From positions 124,001 through 188,000 of the forward strand of contig NZ_RAQM01000008.1 in the NCBI RefSeq assembly GCF_003610735.1: a DNA stretch of 64,000 bases, in the 5' to 3' direction. Each line of letters opens with the position of its first letter. Positions within the stretch are counted from its first letter, which is position 1. The notes under the pieces are model-generated. The model saw nothing but the letters and a program-made list of their open reading frames with translations. It ran no database searches and was not told where the DNA came from. This DNA comes from Tenacibaculum lutimaris. GTDB taxonomy: Bacteria > Bacteroidota > Bacteroidia > Flavobacteriales > Flavobacteriaceae. Below are positions 52,068-61,679 of this stretch, in pieces. Both the position numbers and the translations under genes were made by a program.

Positions 52068-53165
52068 TTACAAATTATTTTCAACTTGTAATCGTACAAT
52101 TTTAGACACTTTGTTCTTTAACAAGTAGTTTTTAATTATCGTTTTTGCTAGCTCTTTGTTTTCAATAGGAGTCAGCATTGATTTTAAGATAGATAACTGA
52201 TTTTCTTGAAAAGCTAAGTTTGTATATGTGTAACCTATTACTTCATTACTTTCTATTAAAATCACAGCGTGTTCTTCTGGAATACGACCTTTATCAATAA
52301 TCATCATGTGATCATGATTAAAGTTTTTATCTGCAATTTTTTTTCTTCTAATAATATTGTATTTAGGTCTTAATTTTTCTAGTTCTAAATGATATTTAAG
52401 ACGTGTAAAAAGTAAATTACCAGTTTCATTAAAAGTAACTTCCGAAGCTCTTTTTGCTATTTTTAAACCTTTTCTGGTTTCTGTTAAAAAAAGCTTATTT
52501 ACTTCATGTTTCATATTGTTTCCTCTACCAATGTAAATAATACTGCCTTCTTTATTGTGAATGTAGTATACTCCTTGTTTTTCTGGTAGACCGTCTAATA
52601 TTTTTTGAACTCGAAATTTTTCGTGTCTATTATCAAAATACTTGATGGATTGTTGGATAATCTCTTTTTCGGTGTCTTTTTCTAATAGTAATTTAAATAA
52701 TTGTATGGTAGCTAATGCATCGCCTGTAGCTCTATGACGGTCAGACATTGGAATACCAATAAATCTACACAACTTACCTAAACTATGTGAAGGAGCTTCA
52801 GAAATCAGTTTTTTGCTAAGGGTAACAGTACACAACGTATTACGCTTATAATCATAACCAAGACGGTTGAATTCTGTTCGTAAAATTCGATAATCGAAAT
52901 TGGCATTGTGAGCAACAACAAAGCAACCTTCTGTAATTTCAACGATTCGTTTTGCTATTTCATAAAATTTCGGAGCATTTCGGAGCATTTTATTGTTAAT
53001 TCCTGTTAGTTTAACAACAAATTCTTGGATTTCTCTTTCCGGATTCACTAAACTAATAAATTGATCTACGACTTGATGTCCATCAAATTTATAAATAGCA
53101 ATTTCAGTAATTCCTTCTTCGTTATACTTTCCTCCAGTAGTCTCTATGTCTAAAATAGCGTACAA
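52068..53165 (-). CDS. DnaQ-type 3'-5' exonuclease fused to a GIY-YIG nuclease domain
   Basis: A 365-residue protein. The N-terminal DEDDh exonuclease (about 1-165) has DIETTGGKYNEEGITEIAIY, HNANFDYRILRTEFNRLG and HRATGDALATIQLF. A GIY-YIG domain follows (about 195-275: KQGVYYIHNKEGSIIYIGRG) as in UvrC/Cho, then a C-terminal region of about 90 residues without clear motif. The fusion is known as the epsilon-like/Cho family and probably acts in DNA repair. The first of the two nuclease sites looks complete. Confidence 0.9.
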   Translation of the reverse strand: MYAILDIETTGGKYNEEGITEIAIYKFDGHQVVDQFISLVNPEREIQEFVVKLTGINNKMLRNAPKFYEIAKRIVEITEGCFVVAHNANFDYRILRTEFNRLGYDYKRNTLCTVTLSKKLISEAPSHSLGKLCRFIGIPMSDRHRATGDALATIQLFKLLLEKDTEKEIIQQSIKYFDNRHEKFRVQKILDGLPEKQGVYYIHNKEGSIIYIGRGNNMKHEVNKLFLTETRKGLKIAKRASEVTFNETGNLLFTRLKYHLELEKLRPKYNIIRRKKIADKNFNHDHMMIIDKGRIPEEHAVILIESNEVIGYTYTNLAFQENQLSILKSMLTPIENKELAKTIIKNYLLKNKVSKIVRLQVENNL

Positions 53166-53196
53166 TTCTCTCTTTTTTTAGCAGATTTATGTAAAT

Positions 53197-53862
53197 CTAA
53201 GCAATATAATTTCTAACTCCAAAAATAGAGCTTCCTATTCGTACCATATTACTTCCGTTTTCAATGGCTAATTCATAATCTCCACTCATTCCCATAGATA
53301 GAGTAGTTAGATTCGGATATTTTTCTTGATTTTTATTGAAGAAGCTCGCTAACGATGAAAATTCATCTTGTAATTGCTCTTGATTCTCCGTAAATGTTGC
53401 CATTCCCATCAATCCAACGATTTTGATGTTCTTTAACTCTTTTAACTCATCCGATGCTAAAATTTCTTCTATTTTGTTAAAAGGTAATCCGAATTTGGTA
53501 TCTTCTTTGGCTATGCGAGCTTGTAATAAACAATTAATAACTCTATTATGTTTTTTAGCTTGTTTGTCAATTTCTTGTAAGGTTTTAAAACTATCTACAC
53601 CATGAATTAAATGCACAAAATGTGCCATGTATTTAACTTTATTACGTTGTAAGTGTCCAATCATGTGCCATTGAATATCCTTTGGAAGTTCATCATATTT
53701 GGTAACCATTTCTTGAATTTTGTTTTCTCCAAATACACGTTGCCCCGCATCGTAAGCTTCTTGTAAATCGGAAACAGGTTTCGTTTTTGAAACTGCTACT
53801 AAAGTTACATGTTCTGGTAAACTTGATTTTATTTTTTGAAGATTTTCTTTAATTCCTGTCAT
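53197..53862 (-). CDS. YggS family PLP-binding protein (PLP homeostasis)
   Basis: A 221-residue single-domain fold-III PLP protein. VTLVAVSKTKPVSDLQEAYD holds the PLP Lys, GQRVFGENKIQEM and WHMIGHLQRNKVKY are signatures, and LSMGMSGDYELAIENGSNMV with RIGSSIFG closes the barrel. These proteins buffer pyridoxal phosphate and have no strong enzyme activity. It ends a run of minus-strand genes starting with serC. Confidence 0.95.
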   Translation of the reverse strand: MTGIKENLQKIKSSLPEHVTLVAVSKTKPVSDLQEAYDAGQRVFGENKIQEMVTKYDELPKDIQWHMIGHLQRNKVKYMAHFVHLIHGVDSFKTLQEIDKQAKKHNRVINCLLQARIAKEDTKFGLPFNKIEEILASDELKELKNIKIVGLMGMATFTENQEQLQDEFSSLASFFNKNQEKYPNLTTLSMGMSGDYELAIENGSNMVRIGSSIFGVRNYIA

Positions 53863-53891
53863 AATAATAACTGTGTGTACTGGAAACAGTA

Positions 53892-55130
53892 CTAAAATTC
53901 GTAAATAGTTAAAGCACTGCGTAATTTAGGCTCTATGTATGTAGTTTTAGGAGGCATCATTAAACCTGCATCTACAATAGTTTTTAATTCTGCGATGTTG
54001 GTAGGTAACATTCCAAAAGAAACTTTAAACTCCCCACTATCAACCTTAGTTTTTAATTCCAATCCGTCTGATTTATTTTGAGAATACACAATTTTAGAAG
54101 CATTTCTAATATCATCTATTCCTAAAATAGGTTGTAATACCGTTGTATATAAAATATATGCATCTAACTCGCTTAGGCAATCTGTGAATTTATAGAGTGA
54201 TTTACGCAAATACAAGGCATAAAATTCACCATTTAAATACATGCTAAAATGATGTTTTTCTTTAGGTTTATACAATTCTTGTCCACGATTTTCTATTCTG
54301 AAGTGCGTGTCTAATTCAATCAGTAATTCTTCAGGAGTTAATCCGTTCAAATCTTTAATAAATCTATTGAACTCGTAAATTTTCAACTGGCTTTCTGGTA
54401 ATAGATAACTCATAAAAAAATTGTAGTCTTCTTTACCTGTATGCTCTGGATTGTTTTCAGCTAAGTTTTGAGCTAATAAACAAGAAGAAGTAGAGCGATG
54501 GTGTCCGTCAGCAATATATAAAGTATTTACTTGTTGAAATGCTTCAGAAATTTGAGCTACATCCTTGCTATCATTAACGACCCACAAAAAATGTAAATCT
54601 CTATCGGAAGTAGAAAATTCGTATTCTGGTCGTTGTTCCTGATATTTTTGTATGATTGAATTTATTACCTCATTATCAGGGTAAGTAAGTAAAACCGGTT
54701 CTGCATTAAAACCTGTATTTTTTAAATAGTTTTCAAACAATAACTCACGTTCTCTTAAAGTGTCTTCATGTTTTTTTATAACATTGCTATGGTAATCTTC
54801 AACAGAAGTTGCAGCTATAATTCCACAGAAATTATCGGAAGGAGTTATTTTTTGATATACATAAAAAGCGGGAGTTTCATCTTGTTTAAAAACTTCGTTC
54901 TCTTTAAACTCCAAATAACGATTATGCACCAATTTAAAGCGTTGTTCCCCAGTTACATCTTGTTTATGATATTTATACCCAGGATTAATTACATGTAAAA
55001 ATGTATACGGATTAAAGTCTAACTTTGCTCCAATTTCCGCAGGGGTGTAAATTTCATATGATTTAGAAGAAACTAACGCTACTTTATCACGAGTAGCTCT
55101 TACCGCTTTAAAAGGTTTTACAATCGCCAT
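53892..55130 (-). CDS. DUF1015 family protein
   Basis: A 412-residue protein: MAIVKPFKAVRATRDKVALV, NPYTFLHVINPGYKYHK, YVYQKITPSDNFCGIIAATS, VNTLYIADGHHRSTSSCLLA and FGMLPTNIAELKTIVDAG are conserved family blocks. The family (also called DUF1015/YbjM-like by some) is of unknown function; it lies between the phosphoglycerate dehydrogenase and yggS-type genes, a common link in Bacteroidota and suggestive of serine or PLP metabolism (inference). It follows the dehydrogenase by 3 nt. Confidence 0.88.
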   Translation of the reverse strand: MAIVKPFKAVRATRDKVALVSSKSYEIYTPAEIGAKLDFNPYTFLHVINPGYKYHKQDVTGEQRFKLVHNRYLEFKENEVFKQDETPAFYVYQKITPSDNFCGIIAATSVEDYHSNVIKKHEDTLRERELLFENYLKNTGFNAEPVLLTYPDNEVINSIIQKYQEQRPEYEFSTSDRDLHFLWVVNDSKDVAQISEAFQQVNTLYIADGHHRSTSSCLLAQNLAENNPEHTGKEDYNFFMSYLLPESQLKIYEFNRFIKDLNGLTPEELLIELDTHFRIENRGQELYKPKEKHHFSMYLNGEFYALYLRKSLYKFTDCLSELDAYILYTTVLQPILGIDDIRNASKIVYSQNKSDGLELKTKVDSGEFKVSFGMLPTNIAELKTIVDAGLMMPPKTTYIEPKLRSALTIYEF

Positions 55131-55133
55131 GAA

Positions 55134-56087
55134 TTATTCGCTTAACAATTTTATAATTTTATTGGCTAACTCAACTCCAATTCTTTCTTGCGCTTCTATA
55201 GTAGACGCTCCAATATGAGGAGTCATAGAAATTTCAGGATTCATTAATAATTGAATTTCAGGAGTTGGTTGATTTTCAAATACGTCTAATCCAGCATATT
55301 TAACTTTGCCACTTTCAATAGCATTTACTAAATCAACTTCATTTAAAACACTTCCTCTTGAAGTATTAATAATTCCAACCCCATCTTTCATTTTATCTAA
55401 CTGGGCAGCTTCTATAACATACTCTTCTTGTGCTGGTAAATGCAAGGTTACAAAATCAGATTTTGATAAAACATCATTTAACGATTGTGTTTTTACAGAA
55501 AAATTAACTGATTGTCCATCGAAAAAAGAAATTGTAATAGTTGCATTCTCAACTTCAGTATCAGTCGCTACTATTTTCATGCCCAATCCTAAAGCCATTT
55601 TAGCTACCTCTTGTCCGATATGACCAAAACCTACAATACCTAAAGTTTTACCTCTCAATTCAATTCCTTGAGAAAATTGCCTTTTTAATAAATTGAAACT
55701 CAGGTCGCCTTCTAAAGGCATCTCACGATTGGATTGATGTAAAAAACGAACCATTCCGAATAAATGCGCAAATACTAGTTCTGCAATTGAAGTAGCAGAA
55801 GCATCTTCGCTATTCACAACGTGAACTCCATTATCAATAGCATAATCAACATCAATATTATCCATCTCGGTTCCTAAACAAGCAATAAGTTTAATGCTTG
55901 GGCAAGCATCAATTAACTCTTGTCGTACTTGTGTAGTATTACCTACTGTAATAGCATCAATAGTATGGTCGTTTATATAGTTTTCTAATTGCTTTTGTGC
56001 AACTTTAGTGTTTATTACTTCAAAGCCTTTGTCTTCTAAAGTTTGTATTCCGCTAGCGGAAATTCCATCGGTCACTAATATCTTCAT
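55134..56087 (-). CDS. serA: D-2-hydroxyacid dehydrogenase, probable D-3-phosphoglycerate dehydrogenase
   Basis: A 317-residue NAD enzyme. The substrate domain flanks a Rossmann domain with KTLGIVGFGHIGQEVAKMAL. Catalytic Arg (INTSRGSVLNEVDL), Glu and His (MTPHIGASTIEAQERIG) are in place. It is the short form without the C-terminal ACT regulatory domain. Being next to serC, 44 nt downstream, supports the role in making 3-phosphohydroxypyruvate for serine. Confidence 0.85.
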   Translation of the reverse strand: MKILVTDGISASGIQTLEDKGFEVINTKVAQKQLENYINDHTIDAITVGNTTQVRQELIDACPSIKLIACLGTEMDNIDVDYAIDNGVHVVNSEDASATSIAELVFAHLFGMVRFLHQSNREMPLEGDLSFNLLKRQFSQGIELRGKTLGIVGFGHIGQEVAKMALGLGMKIVATDTEVENATITISFFDGQSVNFSVKTQSLNDVLSKSDFVTLHLPAQEEYVIEAAQLDKMKDGVGIINTSRGSVLNEVDLVNAIESGKVKYAGLDVFENQPTPEIQLLMNPEISMTPHIGASTIEAQERIGVELANKIIKLLSE

Positions 56088-56131
56088 CGTTCTTTATATT
56101 AAAAATGCCATTATAAAAAATGACGTTGTAT

Positions 56132-57196
56132 CTAACTTATTCTTTCTAATTCTTGCATTACATCTACTAAGGCCTGAACACTGTATAAAGGTAAGGCGTT
56201 GTACATGCTTGCACGGTAACCACCAACACTTCTATGACCGTGTAATCCATTAATGTTAGCTTCTTGCCACATTTTATCAAACTTAGCTTGTAAGCTTTCA
56301 TCGGTTAAAGTGAATGTTGCATTCATATGGCTGCGATCTTCAACAGTAGCAACTCCTCTAAACAAAGGGTTTCTATCTATTTCATTATAGAGTAACGCTG
56401 ATTTTTTCTCGTTTACTTTTTCAATAAATTCAATTCCACCTAAATCTTTTAACCATTCTAAAGTTAGCATTGAAGTATATACTGGAAATACAGGAGGTGT
56501 ATTAAACATGCTATCTTTATCGATAAACACTTGATAGTTTAACATTGAAGGAATTTGACGTTCAACTTTACCTAAAATGTCTTCTTTTATTACAACAAGG
56601 GTGGTACCAGCGGGTCCCATATTTTTTTGAGCTCCAGCATAGATTAAATCAAACTTTGAAAAATCTAATTGACGAGAAAAAATATCAGAACTCATATCAC
56701 ATACCACAGGAACCGAAGTTTCAGGAAAACTCTTCATTTGTGTTCCGTAAATGGTATTATTACTAGTACAATGGAAGTAATCTACATCCGTTGGAATTTG
56801 ATATCCTTTCGGTATATATTTGAAATTTTGATCTTTAGAAGAAGCTACTTCTACTAATTCACCAAATAGTCTTGCTTCTTTAATTGCATTGCTACTCCAA
56901 GTTCCGGTATTTAAATACGCTGCTTTTTTATTTAATAAATTGTATGCAACCATTAAAAATTGCATACTTGCACCACCTTGTAAAAACAATGCTTTATAGC
57001 CTTTGTTTTCTAATCCTAATAACTCTAAAGCTAAACTTCTTGCTTTCTCAATTATCTCTACAAAAGGTTGACTTCTGTGAGAAATTTCAATTAAAGATAA
57101 GTTATCATTATTAAAATTAATAACCGCTTCAGAAGCTTTTTGAAGCACTTCCTCAGGTAAAATACAAGGACCTGCGCTAAAGTTGTGTTTTTTCAT
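56132..57196 (-). CDS. serC: Phosphoserine aminotransferase
   Basis: A 354-residue PLP enzyme that makes phosphoserine from 3-phosphohydroxypyruvate. It starts MKKHNFSAGPCILPEEVL, and has SLIEISHRSQPFVEI, LFLQGGASMQFLMVAYNLL, the PLP Lys in AGAQKNMGPAGTTLV and GLHGHRSVGGYRASMYNAL at the end. It begins the minus-strand run with the dehydrogenase, DUF1015 and YggS genes. Promoter TAAATTTG lies at 57227-57234. Confidence 0.96.
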   Translation of the reverse strand: MKKHNFSAGPCILPEEVLQKASEAVINFNNDNLSLIEISHRSQPFVEIIEKARSLALELLGLENKGYKALFLQGGASMQFLMVAYNLLNKKAAYLNTGTWSSNAIKEARLFGELVEVASSKDQNFKYIPKGYQIPTDVDYFHCTSNNTIYGTQMKSFPETSVPVVCDMSSDIFSRQLDFSKFDLIYAGAQKNMGPAGTTLVVIKEDILGKVERQIPSMLNYQVFIDKDSMFNTPPVFPVYTSMLTLEWLKDLGGIEFIEKVNEKKSALLYNEIDRNPLFRGVATVEDRSHMNATFTLTDESLQAKFDKMWQEANINGLHGHRSVGGYRASMYNALPLYSVQALVDVMQELERIS

Positions 57197-57226
57197 TTGT
57201 CAGTTGTGTTTTGTTACACAAAGGTG

Positions 57227-57234
57227 CAAATTTA
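57227..57234 (-). promoter_or_regulatory. -7 element of the serC promoter
   Basis: TAAATTTG on the minus strand, an exact TAnnTTTG match. The predicted start is near 57223, about 26 nt before the serC ATG. It implies a transcript covering serC, serA and the genes after them. Confidence 0.55.
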
Positions 57235-57249
57235 TACAGAGACTCTCTT

Positions 57250-58311
57250 TTAAATTTTTGATAAAAATTCTAGTGTATTTACCCCATCAGCATAATCCCA
57301 TAACTTAGGATATTGCGTTTGTCCGAACTCAATTTCATTTTCGATAAAATTGTTAGCTACAACACACTGAATTTGCTCTCTATCTTCCCACAACTTAATT
57401 TTTAAATCATCAGTATTGTCATAATACTCATAAAAAACAGAAGCGATAGGAGAGGCGTAACTTTCATCTTCTTTAATCATTAAAAAACCATTCTCTAAAA
57501 TATCAAACTCGCTCATTAAATACACCGCTTTGTTGTAATCGTAATTGTTAGCGTATTTAATATTGTTGATTATTTCATGTTGTTGGTACATTCCATTGAA
57601 AAACGCATCAAAGTTATAGTTCTTTGGGATGAATATTTTTGAAACCGAACGACATCCTAATCCGAAATAACGGAAAACATCTTCACTTAAACATTGCATT
57701 TGTTTTTCAGATTCGTTACCTGTTAATACAGCAACAGAATTCCTATTCTTTCGGATGATATTAGGCTTACCTTTAAAATAATATTCGAAATAACGAGCGG
57801 TATTATTACTTCCCGTAGCAATCACTGCATCAAAACCAGTCAGTTTTTCTTCAGTAAATGATATTTTACCTTTCAATTTAGGTTCAACATACTCCAAATA
57901 TTTAGCTAAAAAGGGTAATATGTGTTTATCATTAGACGATTGTTTAACTAAAACTGAATGACCAGAGATTAATACTGATAAAAAGTCGTGAAATCCAACT
58001 AAAGGAATATTTCCAGCCATAATAACGGCAACTAACTTAGCATTATTTCCTCCTAAATTTTCTTTAGAAGTCCATTCTGTTAAATTATCAGAAGTCAATG
58101 CCTTTGTCCAGTTTTCAATTGAAAACAGTAAGTTTTCTCTTGTAAACCATGTATTATTTTCTTCTGCTATTTTAAGCTGATGTTTAAATCCGTCAAAAAA
58201 CAATTCGTTATGTTCTATACCTTCTTTTTTCTCTATTTTCTCTTGAGAAAACTGGCTTAAAAATTCTCCTAGTTTATGAAAAGCGTTAATTCTACTTTTT
58301 ATACTATCCAT
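57250..58311 (-). CDS. Acyl-CoA reductase (LuxC-like) family protein
   Basis: A 353-residue aldehyde-dehydrogenase-fold protein. VAVIMAGNIPLVGFHDFLSV, LVKQSSNDKHILPFLAKYLE, FDAVIATGSNNTARYFEYYF and the nucleophile Cys region YFGLGCRSVSKIFIPKNY match the LuxC/acyl-CoA reductase family. The product would be an aldehyde from an acyl-CoA or acyl thioester; the substrate is unknown. It is divergent from a ferredoxin gene, a possible redox link (inference). Confidence 0.88.
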   Translation of the reverse strand: MDSIKSRINAFHKLGEFLSQFSQEKIEKKEGIEHNELFFDGFKHQLKIAEENNTWFTRENLLFSIENWTKALTSDNLTEWTSKENLGGNNAKLVAVIMAGNIPLVGFHDFLSVLISGHSVLVKQSSNDKHILPFLAKYLEYVEPKLKGKISFTEEKLTGFDAVIATGSNNTARYFEYYFKGKPNIIRKNRNSVAVLTGNESEKQMQCLSEDVFRYFGLGCRSVSKIFIPKNYNFDAFFNGMYQQHEIINNIKYANNYDYNKAVYLMSEFDILENGFLMIKEDESYASPIASVFYEYYDNTDDLKIKLWEDREQIQCVVANNFIENEIEFGQTQYPKLWDYADGVNTLEFLSKI

Positions 58312-58314
58312 TTA

Positions 58315-58346
58315 TTTGGTTCTAAATTAAATTGGAACTATTTTTG
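58315..58346 (+). promoter_or_regulatory. Promoter of the ferredoxin gene
   Basis: TTTG (58315-58318), 20-nt spacer, TATTTTTG (58339-58346): a good Bacteroidota promoter. The start codon is 35 nt further on. Confidence 0.65.
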
Positions 58347-58381
58347 CGTGTGCAAAGTTACAAAACTGAAAGAGATTAATT

Positions 58382-58732
58382 ATGGCAATTATAATAACAG
58401 ATGAATGTATAAATTGTGGGGCTTGTGAACCTGAATGTCCAAACACAGCTATTTACGAAGGAGCTGATGATTGGAAATATGCAGATGGAACTGATTTAAC
58501 AGGTAATATTGTTTTACCAAACGGTAAATCTGCCAATGCAGACGAAGATCAAGAGCCTATTTCTGATGAGATTTATTACATCGTTGCTGATAAATGTACT
58601 GAATGTAAAGGTTTTCATGAAGAACCACAATGTGCTGCAGTTTGCCCTGTAGATTGTTGTGTTCCTGATGAAGATAATGTAGAAACAGAAGAGGAGTTAT
58701 TAGCGAAACAACGTTTTATGCATAACGAATAG
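58382..58732 (+). CDS. 4Fe-4S dicluster ferredoxin
   Basis: A 116-residue electron carrier. Cluster 1 ligands are in [16 protein letters not shown]; cluster 2 is in [20 protein letters not shown] with a longer insertion between the second and third Cys, as in the YfhL/Allochromatium-type ferredoxins. The middle (about 30-65) is an acidic insertion. Single gene with its own promoter and terminator; divergent from the LuxC-like gene. Confidence 0.95.
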   Translation: MAIIITDECINCGACEPECPNTAIYEGADDWKYADGTDLTGNIVLPNGKSANADEDQEPISDEIYYIVADKCTECKGFHEEPQCAAVCPVDCCVPDEDNVETEEELLAKQRFMHNE

Positions 58733-58760
58733 AAAGTAATTATACTTTTAAATAGAACAA

Positions 58761-58794
58761 AAAATCCCGAGAATATTCTCGGGATTTTTTTGTT
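58761..58794. terminator. Bidirectional terminator between ferredoxin and TonB receptor genes
   Basis: AAAATCCCGAGAAT / ATTCTCGGGATTTT, a perfect palindromic hairpin with A and T runs on both sides. Confidence 0.9.
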
Positions 58795-58810
58795 TTACGT
58801 GACTATCTTT

Positions 58811-61498
58811 TTAAAGTTTAAAACCTAATCTAGTAAAGAAATAAGCTCCATCTGATCCCATTTGTACAGAATCAGCTAATCCTCCTTGATCTGTCCACCC
58901 ATCAAATTGTGGAGTAGGGTACACGTTAAAAATGTTATTTCCTCCAATAGTAAAGGTTATTTTATCAGTAAAAGCATAACTTAAACTTAAGTCAGTTGTA
59001 ATTTTACTTTCATAAATGTCAGTAGCTACAGAATATAAAGCGTCTGCTTCTGCTTGAGTAGTTGCAGGTGATTCAACCCATTGAAAATCTTGTAATTGTA
59101 CTTCGCTAAATTTAGTAAAGTTTAAAGATACATCAAGCTTTTTGTAACCATACCCTAGATTTAAGCCAAATTTATGGTCTGGAGCTGCAGCTTTTAAATA
59201 CGCCTCAGAAAAAGGACTGAAAAATGTAAATCTATTTAAATTACCATTATTTATTTTTTCAATTTCAGTGTCATTAAAATTACCTACTAAACCTACATTA
59301 ACTCTGTGTTCATCAAAGGTTTTTTTATAGTTTAAAACAATATCTATCCCTTGAGTTTTGGTGTCGACACCATTTGCAAAGAACTGAGCTGCATCAACTC
59401 CTAAATTTAATCCTGATGCATCAAAGTTATCCGTTAAAATAATACGATCATCAACCGTAATTGAATAGGCATCAATTGTAGCTGTAAATCCGCCTATTTT
59501 ATAGGTAAAACCTAAACTAGCATTAAAAGCAGTTTCTTCTTTTAGCTGTTCTATACCAAAAGCTTTAGTTACGGTACTGTTGTTAGCAGATAACAATGAA
59601 GGAAGAGACTCTCCATTTACAATATTGGTAAATTTTAAATTATAATATAATTGAGCCAATGAGGGAGCTCTAAATCCTGAAGAAATAGAACCTCTTAATG
59701 TTAAATTGTCACTCGCTTTAAATCTTGAGGCTAACTTAAAATTAAAAGTACTTCCAAAGTCACTATAATCTTCAAAGCGAAGAGCTGCACCTACTAAAAA
59801 TTTCTCAGTAAAGTTAAATTCCGAATCAAAATAGAGACCTACATTACTTCTAGAACGGTCCACTTCATTATCTGGACCATATCCAGGGAATCCTTGAGAC
59901 CCTCCAGGTAGTTCATCTCCATTACCATCAACAGCAACAGGTTGAACAGCAGGATTTGTCATTAAAACTCCATTATCATCATATAACCCATATGAAGCTT
60001 CTTCTCCAGAAAAAATGATAAAGTTTTCTGTTCTGTATTCTAGTCCAAAAGCTAAGTTAACTCCACTCATTAAATCCTCTAAATATTTGGTAAAATCTAA
60101 TCCTGTAGTATTTTGTGATAAACTATGCCCTCCAGCATTAAAATCAGTAGGAGAAGCGTCTTTCATCGAAGCATTATTAGAGTCTTTTATAAAGTAATGA
60201 AACTTGTTTTCTCCGTAGGTATTATTAAAATCAACTTCCCAACCATTTTCTAATTTATGTTTAATTCCTGTAGAAACTGAAATATCAGTGATATTTGAAG
60301 TAATTCTTGGAGTAAAACCATTTGGATGTATGCTTGGAACACTTCGATTATCACCATCTGCATAACTATCTCTTGAAAAAGCATAAGCATCGGTATCTCT
60401 ATAATTTCTTCCTCCAAAAGCATATACTTCGGTGTTATCATTAATAGGTAAACTAGCATTTACCATAAAGTTAAACCCGTCAATAGCGGCGCTACCATAT
60501 CCTTTACGCCAAGAAAACCCTGGTCTTAAGGTTCTTTCCTTAGATAATAGTTCGGTAGTAAAGTTTACAAAGCCTCCTTTATCATTCAGTTTAGCTCCGT
60601 AATTTAAGTCTAACTTAAAAGTTCCTCCATCAAAACTTTTGTCTTCTCCATCCAATCTATTCTTTCCTTCCACATTGTATAAAGTTTCACCAGTAGCTTC
60701 AGCCCATCCATCTCCAATTGCAGTACTAAAAGCACCATAACCTAAACTTCCTGAAACCCCATTGGTATTATCTTTTAAAACAATATTAATAACACCTGCA
60801 ATAGCATCAGAACCATATTGAGCAGAAGCTCCGTCTCTTAAAACTTCAATTCTTTTAATTGCAGCGGAAGGAATTGCATTTAAATCGGTTCCTGAATTTC
60901 CACGCCCACGTGTCCCAAAAATGTTAACCAATGATGATTGATGACGTCTTTTTCCATTAATCAATACCAATGTTTGATCAGGTCCTAAGCCACGTAAAGA
61001 AGCAGGCACTATATGATCAGCACCATCAGAACCAGATTGTTTTGTAGCATTAAAGGATGGGGCTGCATATTGTAAAATATCATTGACTTCTACTTTACCA
61101 TTTTTGGTAGCCAAGTCACCTACGTCAATAACATCAACTGGAACAGGAGTGTCTATTGCTGTTCTTCTTACATTTCTAGACCCTACAATAACAACTTCTT
61201 CTAGTTGTAACCCTTCTTGTAATATAATATCGAAGCTAGTTTTTCCATTGATAGGAATTTCTTGAGTTTCAAATCCCGAAAAACTCACAATAAGTATTCC
61301 ATCATTAGCTACTTTTAAGGAGAACTCCCCATTAAAATCTGTAGCAGTTCCATTAGTAGTTCCTTTTTCTAGAATGTTAGCTCCTGGTAAAGGTTCATTA
61401 TTGACATCCTTTACTGTTCCTTTTATTTGTATTTGAGCATGTATTACTTGTAATCCAAGAAATAAAAAGCAAATGACAAAAAGTTTTTGTTTAGACAT
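58811..61498 (-). CDS. TonB-dependent outer-membrane receptor
   Basis: An 895-residue receptor: signal peptide (about 1-21), a carboxypeptidase-regulatory-like domain (IKGTVKDVNNEPLPGANILE, about 24-100), a plug domain (about 115-240, with LVNIFGTRGRGNSGTDLNAI and EVLRDGASAQYGSDAIAGVI), and a beta-barrel ending FFTRLGFKL. The TonB-box-like stretch is LQLEEVVIVGSR. It is the siderophore/vitamin B12-type receptor class, not a SusC pair: no SusD gene is adjacent. Cargo unknown. Confidence 0.93.
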   Translation of the reverse strand: MSKQKLFVICFLFLGLQVIHAQIQIKGTVKDVNNEPLPGANILEKGTTNGTATDFNGEFSLKVANDGILIVSFSGFETQEIPINGKTSFDIILQEGLQLEEVVIVGSRNVRRTAIDTPVPVDVIDVGDLATKNGKVEVNDILQYAAPSFNATKQSGSDGADHIVPASLRGLGPDQTLVLINGKRRHQSSLVNIFGTRGRGNSGTDLNAIPSAAIKRIEVLRDGASAQYGSDAIAGVINIVLKDNTNGVSGSLGYGAFSTAIGDGWAEATGETLYNVEGKNRLDGEDKSFDGGTFKLDLNYGAKLNDKGGFVNFTTELLSKERTLRPGFSWRKGYGSAAIDGFNFMVNASLPINDNTEVYAFGGRNYRDTDAYAFSRDSYADGDNRSVPSIHPNGFTPRITSNITDISVSTGIKHKLENGWEVDFNNTYGENKFHYFIKDSNNASMKDASPTDFNAGGHSLSQNTTGLDFTKYLEDLMSGVNLAFGLEYRTENFIIFSGEEASYGLYDDNGVLMTNPAVQPVAVDGNGDELPGGSQGFPGYGPDNEVDRSRSNVGLYFDSEFNFTEKFLVGAALRFEDYSDFGSTFNFKLASRFKASDNLTLRGSISSGFRAPSLAQLYYNLKFTNIVNGESLPSLLSANNSTVTKAFGIEQLKEETAFNASLGFTYKIGGFTATIDAYSITVDDRIILTDNFDASGLNLGVDAAQFFANGVDTKTQGIDIVLNYKKTFDEHRVNVGLVGNFNDTEIEKINNGNLNRFTFFSPFSEAYLKAAAPDHKFGLNLGYGYKKLDVSLNFTKFSEVQLQDFQWVESPATTQAEADALYSVATDIYESKITTDLSLSYAFTDKITFTIGGNNIFNVYPTPQFDGWTDQGGLADSVQMGSDGAYFFTRLGFKL

Positions 61499-61642
61499 AA
61501 GAAAAGCTTTTAGTTTATTAATATCTAAAAATAGTTAAAATCAACTAAAATCTTAAATAAATGTTAATTTTTTAATTAAGTGTTAATATATTAGTGTAAT
61601 TGATGAGTTTTAAATAAATAGTGTTTTTAGAAAGCAAAGCAT

Positions 61643-61650
61643 TATATTTG
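61643..61650 (+). promoter_or_regulatory. -7 element of the ychF promoter
   Basis: TATATTTG, an exact match to TAnnTTTG, 30 nt before the ychF start codon. Confidence 0.6.
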
Positions 61651-61679
61651 CACTCGCAAAATTTCAATAAAGACATAGA

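Noticed and set aside
52966..52990. Tandem copy of a 10-bp unit TTCGGAGCAT inside the exonuclease gene
   Set aside because: The encoded residues (KMLRNAPKF) match what the family normally has at this place, so it is a chance repeat in coding sequence, not a duplication.
58811..61498. A SusC/SusD polysaccharide-utilisation pair
   Set aside because: The receptor has no SusD-like gene beside it and no carbohydrate enzymes nearby, so it is treated as an ordinary TonB receptor.
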